This document shows positions 7,810 through 14,899 of a stretch of 37,865 nt of DNA, one piece after another. The first letter of the stretch is position 1. Each line of letters opens with the position of its first letter. The stretch lies in contig DASUAS010000282.1 in the NCBI GenBank assembly GCA_035763625.1, positions 1 to 37,865 of the forward strand, given 5' to 3'. Under the pieces are notes generated by a model. It was not told where the DNA came from and ran no database searches. It saw only the letters and a program-made list of their open reading frames with translations. This stretch comes from DASUAS01 sp035763625 (GTDB taxonomy: Bacteria; Actinomycetota; Acidimicrobiia; IMCC26256; DASPTH01). A program made the translations under genes and the position numbers.

Positions 7810-8211
7810 ATGGCGGCCGAGCTCTTCGAGGTCCAGCTCGTCTCACCCGAACAGATCCTGTTCGAGGGCGAGGCCGAGATGGTGGTGTGCCGCGCGCTCG
7901 ACGGCGACATCGCGTTCCTCAGGGACCACGTCCCCTACCTCGGCGTGCTCGACGACGACGTGGTGCGCATCATCCAACCCGACGACGCCGAGACCGCGGC
8001 CGCGGTGCACGGGGGCTTCGTGCAGATGAACGGCGAGAAGCTCGTGGTGTTGTCCGACCTGGCCGAGCTCAGGGCCGACATCGACGTGCCCCGCGCCGAG
8101 GCCGCGAAGCAGGCGGCCGAGGCTGCGCTCGCCGCCAACGGCGACGACCCCGAGGCGCAGGCCGCACTGGCCCGGGCCGAGAGCCGACTCAAGGTCGCCG
8201 GGGCCTCCTAG
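7810..8211 (+). CDS. atpC: F1Fo ATP synthase subunit epsilon
   Basis: A 133-residue rotor subunit with the N-terminal beta-sandwich (FEVQLVSPEQILFEGEAEMVV) and an Ala-rich C-terminal helical hairpin, so the inhibitory domain is full length. AGGAG at 7793-7797, inside the end of atpD, lies 12 nt before the ATG. It is the last gene of the operon and is followed by a GC-rich dyad at 8222-8236. Confidence 0.95.
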   Translation: MAAELFEVQLVSPEQILFEGEAEMVVCRALDGDIAFLRDHVPYLGVLDDDVVRIIQPDDAETAAAVHGGFVQMNGEKLVVLSDLAELRADIDVPRAEAAKQAAEAALAANGDDPEAQAALARAESRLKVAGAS

Positions 8212-8221
8212 TCGCGCTCCT

Positions 8222-8236
8222 CGCGGCGGCGCCGCG
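8222..8236 (+). terminator. GC-rich dyad after atpC, candidate terminator
   Basis: CGCGGCG and CGCCGCG form a 7-bp dyad around a single base, 10 nt past the atpC stop; a real hairpin would open the centre to a 3-5 nt loop. There is no T-run, which is common for GC-rich actinobacterial terminators, so this is only a candidate. Confidence 0.35.
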
Positions 8237-8261
8237 TCCGCGAAACGCGCGTCCGACCTCC

Positions 8262-8267
8262 TAGCCT
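8262..8267 (+). promoter_or_regulatory. -10 box TAGCCT, leaderless start for the 8274 gene
   Basis: TAGCCT lies 6 nt before the ATG at 8274, which places the A of ATG at the expected +1. No ribosome binding site precedes the ATG. The same TAGCCTG-N3-CCATG arrangement recurs at 21382 and 21622. Confidence 0.6.
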
Positions 8268-8273
8268 GCTGCC

Positions 8274-9323
8274 ATGCGACGGCGCCTGACCTGCGTGGCC
8301 GTCGCGTTGATGATCACGGTCGGCGGGGCGCTGTTCGCGCTCGTCTCCACCGCGGGAGCCGAGACGCCGTCGCTCGCCGCGTTCCGGAAGCTCGGTGCCT
8401 GGGTCGACGTGTTCGACTACGCGCCCCGGCTCCAGAACGCCGGCGCCAAGCCGCGCGTCACGCCCGACTCGATCTCCGACATGGCCGCGCTCGGCGTGAA
8501 GACGCTCTACGTGCAGGTCGCCAACCCCGACGGCGCACCGGCGAACCAGCTCACCGACCGCGTCGAGCTCCAGGCGCTGCTCGCACGGGCGCACGACCGC
8601 GGCATGGCGGTGGTGCCCTGGTTCCTGCCCGGGTTGACCTCGCCGAAGGACGACGTCGCCACGTTCAAGCAGATCCTCGAGCTGCGTGCCGGCGGTGAGA
8701 ACGTCGACGGCATCGGGCTCGACCTCGAATCAGGGGAAGAGCCCGACATCCGGTTGCGGAACCAGCGCACGGTCGCCTTCGCGGCACGCGTGCGCAAGCT
8801 CGTGGGATCCTCCATGCCGGTGGCCGCCATCGTGTACCCCGCGGTGCAGCTCGAGGTGCTCAACACCACGCTGTGGCCCGATTTCCCGTACAAGGCGGTG
8901 AACCGCTCCGTCGACCTCTGGATGCCGATGAGCTACTACACGTACCGGTCGACCGAGTCGGGGCTGCGCAGCGCGTTCCGCTACACGGTCGACAGCGTCG
9001 ACCGGCTCCGCAAGCGGGTCGGCGACCCGAAGGTGCCGGTGCACCTCATCGGGGGTCTCGCCGAGGACAGCACGCCCGACGACTACCTCGACATGACCCG
9101 CGCCGCGCGCGCCACCGACGCGCTCGGGTGGTCGGTCTACGACTACGCGACGACGGGCACGTGGGCGTGGCCCTACCTGCGCGACAGCGTGCCGGTGCCG
9201 ACCACCCTGTTGCCACCCACCACCCCGGCACCGTCGACGGCGCCACCGGCCCCGTCCTCGACGACGACCAGCTCGACGACGTCGACGACGACCACCACCA
9301 CGACCGTGCCGCCGACGAGCTGA
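8274..9323 (+). CDS. Secreted TIM-barrel protein with Thr/Pro-rich tail, glycoside-hydrolase-like
   Basis: A 349-residue protein with a Sec signal peptide (basic MRRR, hydrophobic core, cleavage after STAGA at residue 29). The body looks like a beta/alpha barrel: strands such as VKTLYVQVANPD, MAVVPWFLPG, VDGIGLDLES, DLWMPMSYYTY and VPVHLIGGL are spaced as in glycoside hydrolases. Asp150 and Glu152 in GIGLDLESG resemble the DxE pair of GH18/GH25-like enzymes. From about residue 303 the chain is a Thr/Ser/Pro tail, probably disordered and perhaps glycosylated, with no wall anchor or final membrane helix. The specific family and substrate are not recognised. The gene starts at a leaderless-type promoter and its stop lies 3 nt from the convergent permease. 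Confidence 0.75.
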   Translation: MRRRLTCVAVALMITVGGALFALVSTAGAETPSLAAFRKLGAWVDVFDYAPRLQNAGAKPRVTPDSISDMAALGVKTLYVQVANPDGAPANQLTDRVELQALLARAHDRGMAVVPWFLPGLTSPKDDVATFKQILELRAGGENVDGIGLDLESGEEPDIRLRNQRTVAFAARVRKLVGSSMPVAAIVYPAVQLEVLNTTLWPDFPYKAVNRSVDLWMPMSYYTYRSTESGLRSAFRYTVDSVDRLRKRVGDPKVPVHLIGGLAEDSTPDDYLDMTRAARATDALGWSVYDYATTGTWAWPYLRDSVPVPTTLLPPTTPAPSTAPPAPSSTTTSSTTSTTTTTTTVPPTS

Positions 9324-9326
9324 GCG

Positions 9327-10139
9327 TCAGGCGTCGCGGCGTTCGATCGCGACCACCGCGAGCACGAAGACGACGCCCACGGTCACCAGCAGCGCGACCA
9401 GGCCCCCGCCCGGCGACAGCAGGTTGGAGTTCGGTCGGACGGTGAACATCGCCCGGCCGGCGTTGATCGGCAACAGCTTGCCGACGTCGGTGTTCCAGGG
9501 CGACGGCAGCGCGTCGACGAGAGCCGGCAGCACGAGCACGAGACCGAACAGCGTGGCGATCGCACCCGCGGTGCGGCGGAGCAAGGTCGCCAGCGCGAGG
9601 CCGAGGAGCCCGATGAGGGTGAGGTAGACGCCGGCGCCGAGCACGGCGCGCAGAACGCCGGGGTCGGAGAGCGCCACGTCGGCGTTCTTCCCCGCGAGCA
9701 CGCTCTGGCCGGCGAAGAACGCGATGAACGCGGCGATCGTCGACACGACGAACGCGACGACCGTGAACACGCCCGCCTTGGCGAAGAGGAGCATCCGGCG
9801 GTGCGGGACCGCGGTGAGCGTCGTGCGGATCATGCCGGTCGTGTACTCGGCGCTGATCACGAGCACCCCGAGCACGCCGATGGCGAGCTGCGCGAGGAAG
9901 ACGCCACGCAGGCTGATCGCGGTCGGGTCGATGGAGAGCCGCTCCCGCAGGCTCAGCTGGTCCCAGCGGCTGACGCGGGCGAGGCTGAGGAGCGTGCCGA
10001 TGCCGACGGTCGCGACCACAGTCGCGACGAGCGTCCAGACGGTCGAGCGCACCGTGCGGAGCTTGGTGGCCTCGGACCGCAACACCGGCGTCAATGCACC
10101 CGCGGTCGGCGTGTCGCGCGTGTCGATCGCCGTGCTCAC
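9327..10139 (-). CDS. ABC-2 type transporter permease
   Basis: A 270-residue membrane protein with a soluble N-terminal lead of about 35 residues and six hydrophobic segments (about 35-55, 82-104, 120-145, 163-187, 190-208 and 245-263). EYTTGMIRTTL and a following PHRR are typical of ABC-2 permeases of the actinobacterial NatB/daunorubicin-exporter type. It ends with basic ERRDA. Its GTG overlaps the stop of the ATPase gene by 4 nt (GTGA), so the two are one translationally coupled exporter. The substrate cannot be predicted. Confidence 0.88.
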   Translation of the reverse strand: MSTAIDTRDTPTAGALTPVLRSEATKLRTVRSTVWTLVATVVATVGIGTLLSLARVSRWDQLSLRERLSIDPTAISLRGVFLAQLAIGVLGVLVISAEYTTGMIRTTLTAVPHRRMLLFAKAGVFTVVAFVVSTIAAFIAFFAGQSVLAGKNADVALSDPGVLRAVLGAGVYLTLIGLLGLALATLLRRTAGAIATLFGLVLVLPALVDALPSPWNTDVGKLLPINAGRAMFTVRPNSNLLSPGGGLVALLVTVGVVFVLAVVAIERRDA

Positions 10140-11059
10140 GGCATGCTCCTCGTCGTCGCGACCTCACCGTGGAAGTCGACGCTGTCGTTCGTGAGCTCGA
10201 AGAACGTCTCCTCGAGGGATGCCGACTGCGTCGTCAGCTCGTGCAGCACGACGCCGTGACGTGCGGCCAGTGCACCGATCACCTCGGACGTGAGGTCGGT
10301 CACGGTCAGGCTCCCGTCGCGTCCCGGCTCGACGCGCCCGCCGGCGTCGACCAGCAACGGCATGAACCGGGCCGCGTCGGGCGAACGCACCGACACGCTG
10401 GCCGCACCCCGCACGAGGAGCTCTCGCATCGGCGCATCGGCGATAAGCCGGCCCCGGCCGATCACGATCACGTGGTCCGCGGTGAGCGACATCTCGCTCA
10501 TCAGGTGGCTCGACACGAACACGGTGCGGCCCTCGTTGGCGAGCGCGCGGAAGAGCGTGCGGATCCAGACGATGCCTTCCGGGTCGAGTCCGTTGACCGG
10601 CTCGTCGAACATCAGCACCTGGGGATCACCGAGCAGCGCGGCCGCGATCCCGAGGCGCTGGCGCATGCCCAGCGAGAAGGTGCCGATGCGCCTGCCGGCC
10701 ACGTCGTCGAGGCCCACGATCCCGAGCACCTCGTCGACGCGCGTGCGCGGGATCCGGTTCGACTGCGCCAGACCCCAGAGGTGCTCGCGTGCCTTGCGTC
10801 CCGGGTGGATCGCGCCGGCGTCGAGGAGGGCGCCGACCTCGTACATGGGGTAGCGGTGGTCGGCGAAGCGCCGGCCGCCCACGGTGACCGAGCCCGCGGT
10901 CGGGCGGTCGAGGCCGAGGACGAGCCGCATGGTGGTCGACTTCCCGGCTCCGTTGGGGCCGAGGAAACCGGTCACCAGACCCGGCTGCACGGTGAAGGTG
11001 AGGTCGTCGACCGCCAGCGCGGTCGGGTAGCGCTTGGTGAGACCCCGGGCCTCGATCAT
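10136..11059 (-). CDS. ABC transporter ATP-binding protein
   Basis: A 307-residue ATPase that powers the adjacent permease. Seen are Walker A GPNGAGKST (34-42), signature FSLGMRQR, Walker B VLMFDEP and the H-loop VSSHLMSE. The C-terminal 80 residues form the extra domain common in exporter ATPases of the DrrA/NatA kind. I start at the ATG at 11059 (MIEARGLTKRY); the frame stays open upstream, but the family begins here and a TAGCGT -10 box lies 7 nt before it. Substrate unknown. Confidence 0.9.
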   Translation of the reverse strand: MIEARGLTKRYPTALAVDDLTFTVQPGLVTGFLGPNGAGKSTTMRLVLGLDRPTAGSVTVGGRRFADHRYPMYEVGALLDAGAIHPGRKAREHLWGLAQSNRIPRTRVDEVLGIVGLDDVAGRRIGTFSLGMRQRLGIAAALLGDPQVLMFDEPVNGLDPEGIVWIRTLFRALANEGRTVFVSSHLMSEMSLTADHVIVIGRGRLIADAPMRELLVRGAASVSVRSPDAARFMPLLVDAGGRVEPGRDGSLTVTDLTSEVIGALAARHGVVLHELTTQSASLEETFFELTNDSVDFHGEVATTRSMP

Positions 11060-11066
11060 GGCCGGG

Positions 11067-11072
11067 ACGCTA
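11067..11072 (-). promoter_or_regulatory. -10 box TAGCGT for the ABC transporter pair
   Basis: On the reverse strand TAGCGT reads 11072 to 11067, with 7 nt to the ATG at 11059 and no ribosome binding site between. This predicts a leaderless mRNA. Confidence 0.5.
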
Positions 11073-11138
11073 CGGAAGAATTGTGAGGGAAGCGTGAGCT
11101 GGAGGGAGGAAGATGACCGCTTCTCGTCATCCAGCGCG

Positions 11139-11144
11139 TAGCGT
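11139..11144 (+). promoter_or_regulatory. Possible -10 box TAGCGT for the 46-residue membrane protein
   Basis: TAGCGT lies about 47 nt before the GTG at 11192. A transcript from here would carry a leader with AGGTAGGA as ribosome binding site. The flanking AGCGT-GTC-ACGCT dyad (11140-11152) overlaps it. Tentative. Confidence 0.3.
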
Positions 11145-11191
11145 GTCACGCTGCGACGCCGCGCCCCTTCCCCTGACAGGTAGGACCCACA

Positions 11192-11332
11192 GTGATCGAT
11201 CGCGATGAGGTACCCGCGTCACCCGACGGCCGTGGGTGGTTGATCGGGGCCGCGTTCTTCGGCTTCACCTTGGTGTTGGCCGGCCTGCTGGTCCTGTACG
11301 TGCTGCTCTGGAACGGCGGCGCACACACGTAG
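11192..11332 (+). CDS. 46-residue single-pass membrane protein, unknown function
   Basis: A short frame encoding 46 residues. A charged, Pro-containing lead (IDRDEVPASPDGRG) is followed by one strong membrane helix at about 16-40, rich in Leu, Phe, Gly and Ala, and a polar end NGGAHT. AGGTAGGA at 11177-11184 is placed 7 nt before the GTG, which supports translation. The predicted topology has the acidic N-terminus on one side and almost nothing on the other. It is divergent from the ABC exporter and convergent with glpX, whose stop is 28 nt away. I do not recognise a family. Without the ribosome binding site it could be dismissed as chance. Confidence 0.6.
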   Translation: MIDRDEVPASPDGRGWLIGAAFFGFTLVLAGLLVLYVLLWNGGAHT

Positions 11333-11360
11333 CCGCGGTGCGCCCGGCAGCGCGGGTGGA

Positions 11361-12353
11361 TCAGTCGAACTTGAGCGCGCTGTAGCGCATGAGCTTCTGC
11401 CACTTGTGGGTGGCGTCGATGGTGCGGATGGTGCCCGACTTCGAGCGCATCACCATCGACTGCGTGCTCGCGCCGTTGCCCCAGTAGCGCACGCCCTTGA
11501 GCAGGTCACCGTCGCTGATGCCGGTGGCGCTGAAGAACACGTCCTCACCCGAGACGAGGTCGTGACTGGTGAGCACGCGATCGAGGTCGTAGCCGGCGTC
11601 GATCGCGGCCCGGCGCTCGTCGTCGTCGCGCGCGTGGAGGCGTCCGAACATCTCGCCACCCATGCAACTGAGCGCGGCGGCTGCGATCACGCCCTCGGGG
11701 GTGCCGCCGATGCCGAAGAGGATGTCGGTGCCGCTGTTGGGTGTGGCGACGGTGATGGCGGCGGCGACGTCGCCGTCCTGGATGAGCTTGATGCGGGCGC
11801 CGGCCTCGCGGCACTGGCGGATGATGCTCTCGTGTCGGGGTCGGTCGAGGACGACCGCGGTGATGTCGTCGACGTCCTCGCCCTTCGCCTTGGCCACCGC
11901 TTCGAGGTTCGCCTTCACCGGCGCGTCGATGTCGATGACGGCGGCGGCTTCGGGCCCCACTGCGATCTTGTCCATGTACACACACGGACCGGGGTCGAAC
12001 ATGGTGCCCCGCTCGGAGATGGCGATGACCGAGATCGCGTTGTTGCGTCCCAACGACGTGAGGGTGGTGCCGTCGATGGGGTCGACCGCGATGTCGCACG
12101 CCGGACCGCCCGAGCCGATCTCCTCGCCGTTGAAGAGCATCGGCGCTTCGTCCTTCTCGCCCTCGCCGATGACGACGACGCCCTCCATCGAGACCGAGTT
12201 GAGGATGATGCGCATGGCGTCGACCGCAGCACCGTCGGCGCCGTTCTTGTCGCCCTTGCCGAGCCATCGGCCGGCGGCGAGCGCGGCGGCCTCGGTGACG
12301 CGCACGAGCTCGAGCGCGAGGTTCCGATCGGGGGCCTGGGTCTCGGGTTCCAT
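11361..12353 (-). CDS. glpX: Fructose-1,6-bisphosphatase class II
   Basis: A 330-residue cytosolic metal-dependent phosphatase that hydrolyses fructose 1,6-bisphosphate in gluconeogenesis. Family motifs are NLALELVRVTEAAALAAGRW near the N-terminus, GDKNGADGAAVDAMR, VVIGEGEKDEAPMLFNGE and the metal/phosphate motif DPIDGTTL. Later come GIGGTPEGVIAAAA and LTSHDLVSGEDVFFSATG. In actinobacteria GlpX is usually the main FBPase. The ATG at 12353 has no ribosome binding site but lies 7 nt after a reverse-strand TACGCT (12366-12361), a leaderless arrangement. Confidence 0.96.
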   Translation of the reverse strand: MEPETQAPDRNLALELVRVTEAAALAAGRWLGKGDKNGADGAAVDAMRIILNSVSMEGVVVIGEGEKDEAPMLFNGEEIGSGGPACDIAVDPIDGTTLTSLGRNNAISVIAISERGTMFDPGPCVYMDKIAVGPEAAAVIDIDAPVKANLEAVAKAKGEDVDDITAVVLDRPRHESIIRQCREAGARIKLIQDGDVAAAITVATPNSGTDILFGIGGTPEGVIAAAALSCMGGEMFGRLHARDDDERRAAIDAGYDLDRVLTSHDLVSGEDVFFSATGISDGDLLKGVRYWGNGASTQSMVMRSKSGTIRTIDATHKWQKLMRYSALKFD

Positions 12354-12360
12354 TCGGGGG

Positions 12361-12366
12361 AGCGTA
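12361..12366 (-). promoter_or_regulatory. -10 box TACGCT for glpX
   Basis: Reverse-strand TACGCT ends 7 nt before the glpX ATG, with no ribosome binding site between them. The divergent methyltransferase starts 58 nt away on the other strand. Confidence 0.5.
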
Positions 12367-12410
12367 CCCGGATGCGACCCCGATCCGGGCGGGCGCGAGA
12401 CTGCCCGGAC

Positions 12411-13025
12411 ATGGACCCCTCGCTGCTGGAAGCCGCCCGTGCCGCGGTCGGTTTCATGCCCGACGACGAGGGCCGGGCGCTCCACGACGCGGGCCTCGAG
12501 GCGGCCGCCACCGGTCCCCTGCTCGAGATCGGGACGTATTGCGGCAAGTCGGCCATCTACCTCGGTGCCGCCGCGCGCGAGGCCGGGAGCATCGTCTACA
12601 CCGTCGACCACCACCGCGGGTCCGAGGAGAACCAAGCGGGCTGGGAGCACCACGACGACCGCCTCGTCGACGCCCGCACCGGCCGCATGGACACGCTGCC
12701 GTTCTTCCGTCGGACGATCGAGGACGCCGGGCTCGAAGACGTCGTCGTCGCGGTGATCGGGCACTCGCCGACGGTGGCGGCGCACTGGGCCACGCCGCTC
12801 GGCCTCGTGTTCATCGACGGTGGCCACGCGTTCGACGTCGCGCTCTCCGACTACGAGGGTTGGGCCCGCTTCGTCGCCCCTGGCGGCATGCTCGCGTTCC
12901 ACGACGTCTTCGAGGATCCGACGGACGGCGGTCAGGCGCCCTACCGGGTGTGGCAGCGCGCGGTCGCCGACGGCTTCACCCCTGTCTCGACCACCGGCAG
13001 CCTGAGGGTGCTGCGCGCCGGCTGA
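12411..13025 (+). CDS. Class I SAM-dependent methyltransferase, CmcI/Methyltransf_24-like
   Basis: A 204-residue protein with a Rossmann methyltransferase core. LLEIGTYCGKSAIYLG (about 38-53) is motif I, VYTVDHHRG holds the acidic residue that binds SAM ribose, LGLVFIDGGHAFDVALSDYEGW is the DGGH segment, and VAPGGMLAFHDVF follows. This pattern (IDGGHxYxxVxxDxxxW and HD) is typical of the CmcI/Methyltransf_24 family, often metal dependent and acting on sugars or small molecules. The substrate is unknown. It is divergent from glpX and convergent with the GT4 cassette. GAGACT lies 8 nt before the ATG and no ribosome binding site is visible. Confidence 0.85.
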   Translation: MDPSLLEAARAAVGFMPDDEGRALHDAGLEAAATGPLLEIGTYCGKSAIYLGAAAREAGSIVYTVDHHRGSEENQAGWEHHDDRLVDARTGRMDTLPFFRRTIEDAGLEDVVVAVIGHSPTVAAHWATPLGLVFIDGGHAFDVALSDYEGWARFVAPGGMLAFHDVFEDPTDGGQAPYRVWQRAVADGFTPVSTTGSLRVLRAG

Positions 13026-13032
13026 ACCATCT

Positions 13033-13071
13033 GGCGTCACCAGTGTGCCGTAGTGGCACACGAGTGACGCC
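13033..13071. terminator. Long hairpin between convergent genes, bidirectional terminator or protein site
   Basis: GGCGTCACCAGTGTGCC (13033-13049) pairs with GGCACACGAGTGACGCC (13055-13071) around a 5-nt loop. That gives 8 bp, a 2x2 internal mismatch and 7 bp, by far the strongest dyad in the window. It sits alone in the 57-nt gap between the stops at 13025 (+) and 13083 (-). No T-run follows on either strand. Confidence 0.7.
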
Positions 13072-13082
13072 GAACGGATCGC

Positions 13083-14189
13083 TTACTTGCGGGCGCGCTC
13101 TTCGGCGATCTCGACGCCCGCCGCGAGCAGCTCGTCGGCGTTGAGGCCCTCGGGGAGGCGCTCTCCGCGGAACAGCCCGGCGGTGGGACCGGCACCGGTG
13201 AGCGCGGTCGCGGCCAGCACCACCGCGGCGGAGTTCCACGTGGGTTGCTCGACGGGGTAGAGCTCGCCGTCGCGGTGGAACGCGTCGTCGTCGAAGTTGG
13301 CGCCGGTCCAGTACCCCCCGCCCTCGGCCCGCAGGAAGTGCACCGAGCTGTAGAGCCGACGGGCGTGGTCGTGCGACCCGATCGCGTCGAGCGCCATCAC
13401 CAGCTCGCACGTCTCCGCCGCGGTCACCCACGGACGGTCCGAGACGCAGCGCACGCCGCGGCCCTCCACCACGAACGTCGCCCAGCGCGATGCCACGCGC
13501 GCGTCGGCCGGGTAGCCGCGCAGCACGCCGCCGAGGATGGGGTAGTACCAGTCCATCGCCCAGCGGTCCTTGTCGAGGAACACGTCGGGCCGGTGGGCGA
13601 CGGCGATGGCGAGCGCGCCGAGCGACAGCTCCCAGTCGGGGCGCTCGTGGCCGAGCCGCTCCGCGATCGCCAGCGCGCACTTCAGGCTGTGGTGGATGCT
13701 CGACGACCCGGTGAGCAGCGCGCCGTCATCGGGATCGTCGCCCCGCCACGCGATCTCGCCGGTCTCGCGCTGGAAGTCGAGCGCGAAGTCGATCGCGGCC
13801 TCGACCGTCGGCCACAGCTTCCGCAGGTACGCGGTGTCGCCGGTGAGGAGGTGGTGGTGCCACGCGCCGGTCGCCAGGTAGCACGTGACGTTGGTGTCGA
13901 GGGTGGGGTCCTCGATCTCGTCGCCGAGGTAGTAGGCGTGCCACGCGCCATCGGCACGTTGCATGCCGACCAGCCAGTCGAACGCAGCCCGCGCCTCGTC
14001 GTGACGACCGCCGAGGTCGAGCGCCATCGCGGCCTCGACCATGTTCCACGGATCGGTGTGCCCTCCGGGGAACCACGGGATGTTGCCGTCGGGCAACTGG
14101 ATCGACGCGACCGCGTCGACCGTCGCCAGCAGGTCGGCCGTCGTGACGATGCCCTCGACGTCGGCGAGATGGTGGTCGCGGTGGGTCAT
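13083..14189 (-). CDS. Alpha/alpha-barrel protein (often labelled prenyltransferase-like), third gene of the GT4 cassette
   Basis: A 368-residue soluble protein made of repeated helix pairs. Segments such as TDPWNMVEAAMALDLGG, FDWLVGMQRADGAWH, NVTCYLATGAWHHHLLTGD, YLRKLWPTVEAAIDFALDF and WVTAAETCELVMALDAIG recur at about 50-residue spacing. This is the pattern of an (alpha/alpha)6 toroid. The TGDTAYLRKLWPTVEAAIDF stretch resembles GH15/GH63-type glycosidases; such proteins are also annotated as prenyltransferase or squalene-cyclase-like because they share the fold. No catalytic residues can be assigned with confidence. It has no signal peptide. Its ATG overlaps the methyltransferase stop by 4 nt, so it should act with the GT4 and methyltransferase upstream. 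Confidence 0.75.
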   Translation of the reverse strand: MTHRDHHLADVEGIVTTADLLATVDAVASIQLPDGNIPWFPGGHTDPWNMVEAAMALDLGGRHDEARAAFDWLVGMQRADGAWHAYYLGDEIEDPTLDTNVTCYLATGAWHHHLLTGDTAYLRKLWPTVEAAIDFALDFQRETGEIAWRGDDPDDGALLTGSSSIHHSLKCALAIAERLGHERPDWELSLGALAIAVAHRPDVFLDKDRWAMDWYYPILGGVLRGYPADARVASRWATFVVEGRGVRCVSDRPWVTAAETCELVMALDAIGSHDHARRLYSSVHFLRAEGGGYWTGANFDDDAFHRDGELYPVEQPTWNSAAVVLAATALTGAGPTAGLFRGERLPEGLNADELLAAGVEIAEERARK

Positions 14190-14899
14190 CCGACCTTCTG
14201 CGTGTAGACGACCAGGCTCTTGCCCATCACCGGGTTGAGCGTGCGGTCCAGGGTGGCGACCCATCGCGGCTGGCGCACGATCTGGTACACGAGGAAGTCG
14301 TGGTACTTGCGCACCGGCCACGCGCCGGGGTTGTCGAGCCCGAACGTGCACTTCAGCCACCAGTAGGGCGAGTGCAACGAGTGCGCGTGGTGCGAGCCGC
14401 GCAGCCACAGCCCGGCCGACTCGAGCTTCTGCTCGAGCTCGTGCTGGCGGTAGATGCGGACGTGGCCGCCGGGCGTGTCGTGGTAGCGGTGGTTGATGGC
14501 CCAGCTCACCCGCTCGGGCCAGCGGGTCGGCACCGTCACCGCCATGCGTCCGCCGGGTCGCAGCACCCGGACCAGCTCGGCGATGGCGCCGGCGTCGTCC
14601 CACAGGTGCTCGAGCACCTCCGACGCGATGATGCGGTCGAAGGAGGCGTCGGGGAACGGCAGGCGCAGGGCGTCGCCGTTGACCTCGCCACCAGGCGCGT
14701 CCTCGCGGATCTCGCCTGCCTCGATCATCGCGCCCCGCGTGGCGCGCACCTCCTTGAGCTCACCGGCGTCGTAGTCGAGGGCGACGACGGTGGCGCCGTG
14801 GCGCATCGCGGTGAACGCGTGCCGACCACCGCCGCAACCCATGTCGAGGAGACGGTCGCCCTCACGCAGGTCGAGGCGGTCGAAGTCGACCGTCAGCAT
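14186..14899 (-). CDS. Class I SAM-dependent methyltransferase (Methyltransf_11 type)
   Basis: A 237-residue enzyme. Motif I is LLDMGCGGGRHAF, followed by VVALDYD (ribose-binding acidic residue), NGDALRLPFPDASFDRIIAS and LVRVLRPGGRMAVTVPTRWP. The C-terminal part carries HVRIYRQHELEQKLESAGLW and a His/Trp-rich stretch, features common in methyltransferases acting on sugars or lipid-linked intermediates; the substrate is unknown. I start at the ATG at 14899, which overlaps the end of the glycosyltransferase by 7 nt. The gene lies between the GT4 and the alpha/alpha-barrel gene and overlaps both. Confidence 0.88.
   Translation of the reverse strand: MLTVDFDRLDLREGDRLLDMGCGGGRHAFTAMRHGATVVALDYDAGELKEVRATRGAMIEAGEIREDAPGGEVNGDALRLPFPDASFDRIIASEVLEHLWDDAGAIAELVRVLRPGGRMAVTVPTRWPERVSWAINHRYHDTPGGHVRIYRQHELEQKLESAGLWLRGSHHAHSLHSPYWWLKCTFGLDNPGAWPVRKYHDFLVYQIVRQPRWVATLDRTLNPVMGKSLVVYTQKVG

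Noticed and set aside
9200..9320. Microsatellite-like ACG/ACC repeats as a non-coding repeat
   Set aside because: They are in frame and encode the Thr/Ser tail of the secreted protein, so they are explained as coding low complexity.
11406..12410. Long upstream extension of the CmcI-like methyltransferase through glpX
   Set aside because: The frame is open only because it lies antisense to glpX. The family begins at the ATG at 12411, which has a -10-like box 8 nt upstream.
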